DNA of 6,018 nt from JAGNRR01 sp964389575. Its GTDB lineage: Bacteria; Bacteroidota; Bacteroidia; Chitinophagales; Chitinophagaceae. The notes under the pieces were generated by a model. It was not told where the DNA came from. It saw only the letters and a list, made by a program, of their open reading frames with translations, and did no database searches. This document shows positions 5,484 to 6,018 of the stretch, piece after piece (positions within the stretch are counted from its first letter, which is position 1; the number at the start of each line of letters is the position of its first letter). The translations under genes and the position numbers were made by a program. The stretch lies in NCBI GenBank assembly GCA_964389575.1, contig CAYMFF010000101.1, positions 1-6,018 of the forward strand, in the 5' to 3' direction.

Positions 5484-5512
5484 TAGCTAAAATTTGAATG
5501 ACCTAGCTAAAA
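5484..5512. repeat. Direct repeat TAGCTAAAA
   Basis: Two perfect copies of TAGCTAAAA (5484-5492 and 5504-5512) start exactly 20 bases apart, and each contains the palindrome TAGCTA. Similar TTTGAAT/ATTCAAA segments flank them, so the similarity extends imperfectly beyond the nine bases. The function is unknown. Confidence 0.4.
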
Positions 5513-5516
5513 CAAT

Positions 5517-5615
5517 TCAAACTCGCGCAAGAATACGCTTAAACCCATACAGCATATTGCGCTCAAACACTGAATTGTTTTTTAACGCCAGCTCATTCAA
5601 TTTTCTTAACGCCAT
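5517..5615 (-). CDS. Possible small hypothetical protein
   Basis: From the ATG at 5615 the frame encodes 32 residues starting M-A-L-R-K-L-N-E-L-A and ending in FKRILARV before TGA. A TTG at 5630 would add five residues (LTLEE becomes MTLEE). The frame is closed by a TGA a few codons further upstream. The product would be basic and alanine/leucine-rich, apparently one or two amphipathic helices. In its favour, this is the most G/C-rich part of the gap, codons such as GCG, CGC and GAG are used, and the predicted peptide looks protein-like. Against it, there is no promoter or ribosome-binding site, the size is tiny, and the peptide is unrecognised. It could also be the 3' remnant of a lost gene. 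Confidence 0.28.
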   Translation of the reverse strand: MALRKLNELALKNNSVFERNMLYGFKRILARV

Positions 5616-5698
5616 TTCTTCCAAGGTCAAATGCTGAATTAATCAAGAACTGATTTTATCAGTAGAGAGATTGATTGTGAATGAATTGTGGTTTAATC

Positions 5699-5732
5699 TT
5701 TACCTAATGATTAAATTAATGTTTTACATTTA
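5699..5732 (+). promoter_or_regulatory. Weak candidate promoter of the coiled-coil gene
   Basis: TACATTTA (5725-5732) resembles TAnnTTTG with A at the last position, and TTTA (5699-5702) stands 22 bases upstream as a poor -33. The -7 element ends four bases before the GTG start, so a transcript from here would begin at about the start codon. Confidence 0.3.
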
Positions 5733-5736
5733 AGAT

Positions 5737-6018
5737 GTGAAAGTGGAGCTACAAAAAAAATTGGATAGCCTAAAAGGCAAGGTTGAGAAAATAGTCTCTG
5801 CTCATCAAGCCGCACAAAAAGAAATAAAGACACTTCAGGCTGAAAATAAAAAGCTACAAACCGCGCTTACCAAGAGCAAAGCAGACTTAGAAACTGCTCA
5901 AAATAAATCCCTCACAGCATCCACGATGGCCAATAGTAAAGACAAAGCCAAAATGATAAAACAGATTAATCAATATATCAAATTGATTGATACAAGTGTG
6001 GCTCAGATTAAGGGGAAG
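5737..6018 (+). CDS. Short coiled-coil protein, ZapB-like in appearance (3' end cut off)
   Basis: The frame runs open from GTG at 5737 to the window edge, 94 codons with no stop. A TAA two codons upstream fixes the N-terminus: GTG 5737 is the first possible start, with GTG 5743 the only close alternative. The predicted product has no signal peptide or membrane segment. It is almost entirely helical and rich in K, Q, E and A. A heptad-like segment covers roughly residues 3-55 (LQKKLDSLKGKVEKI, then EIKTLQAENKKLQTAL), followed by a short polar stretch with TASTMANSKDKAK. It closes with an IKQINQYIKLIDTSVAQIKG helix. In Bacteroidota, a coiled-coil protein of about 95-100 residues with this kind of INxYIxxID ending commonly sits just upstream of zapA, which suggests a cell-division role with FtsZ. 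That assignment is from recollection of gene order, and the neighbour is outside the window. Probably only a few residues are missing. Confidence 0.75.
   Translation, partial: MKVELQKKLDSLKGKVEKIVSAHQAAQKEIKTLQAENKKLQTALTKSKADLETAQNKSLTASTMANSKDKAKMIKQINQYIKLIDTSVAQIKGK

Larger units (their letters stand above)
5352..5736. other. 385-bp region without a confident gene
   Basis: This interval separates the minus-strand HerA-like gene from the plus-strand coiled-coil gene. It holds a 6-1-6 palindrome, an A/T-rich hairpin, a pair of TAGCTA repeats and a 32-37 codon open frame on the minus strand, each listed separately. The stretch 5640-5735 is very A/T-rich with stops in the frames I followed and looks noncoding. 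I saw no tRNA or other recognisable RNA gene. Confidence 0.7.

Noticed and set aside
5250..5486. 78-codon plus-strand open frame
   Set aside because: It overlaps the start of the HerA-like gene in antisense and ends in low-complexity lysine codons from the A/T-rich hairpin.
5650..5662. Small inverted repeat CTGAT-TTT-ATCAG
   Set aside because: It has only 5-bp arms and no T tract follows, so it is expected by chance in A/T-rich DNA.

Overview
The window is ordinary chromosomal housekeeping DNA, almost certainly from a member of the Bacteroidota. Three things point there. The best promoter candidates match the Bacteroidota-type pair (TTTG/TTG near -33 and TAnnTTTG near -7). Start codons lack Shine-Dalgarno sequences and sit behind A/T-rich leaders. 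The protein families (short HPF, S4-domain/Hsp15-like protein, DUF853 HerA-like ATPase, a small coiled-coil protein of the kind found before zapA) are typical of that phylum. I cannot narrow it to a family. No mobile element, CRISPR array, rRNA or tRNA was seen.

Left part (1-2091). A minus-strand operon reads acpS (holo-ACP synthase), then an S4 RNA-binding protein, then the first codons of a third gene running off the left edge. Each junction is a one-base stop/start overlap (TAGTG, TAATG), so the three are probably translationally coupled. Divergent from it, hpf (ribosome hibernation factor) reads rightward and ends in a strong intrinsic terminator. ispE (the MEP-pathway kinase of isoprenoid synthesis) starts only a few bases after that terminator.

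Middle part (2092-2834). The ribosomal protein pair rpmI-rplT (L35, L20) is on the minus strand and converges on ispE with one base between the stop codons. The terminator of the ribosomal operon is a 13-bp hairpin plus T tract lying inside the last codons of ispE. infC is not directly upstream of rpmI. A 166-bp divergent intergenic region with its own promoter and repeats is there instead.

Right part (2835-6018). A ten-helix EamA/DMT-type transporter reads rightward and converges on a HerA-like DUF853 ATPase on the minus strand, 21 bp between stops. Next comes about 385 bp without a confident gene. It holds a perfect 6-1-6 palindrome, an A/T-rich hairpin resembling a dispersed repeat, repeated TAGCTA motifs and one possible very small minus-strand gene. 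The window ends inside a rightward gene for a short coiled-coil protein, ZapB-like in appearance, missing only its last residues.

The genes serve separate core tasks: fatty-acid carrier activation, ribosome assembly and hibernation, isoprenoid synthesis, small-molecule transport, and probably DNA handling and cell division. I see no clear novel multi-gene system. The most interesting signals are compact overlapping regulatory arrangements and the small ORF in the 5352-5736 gap.
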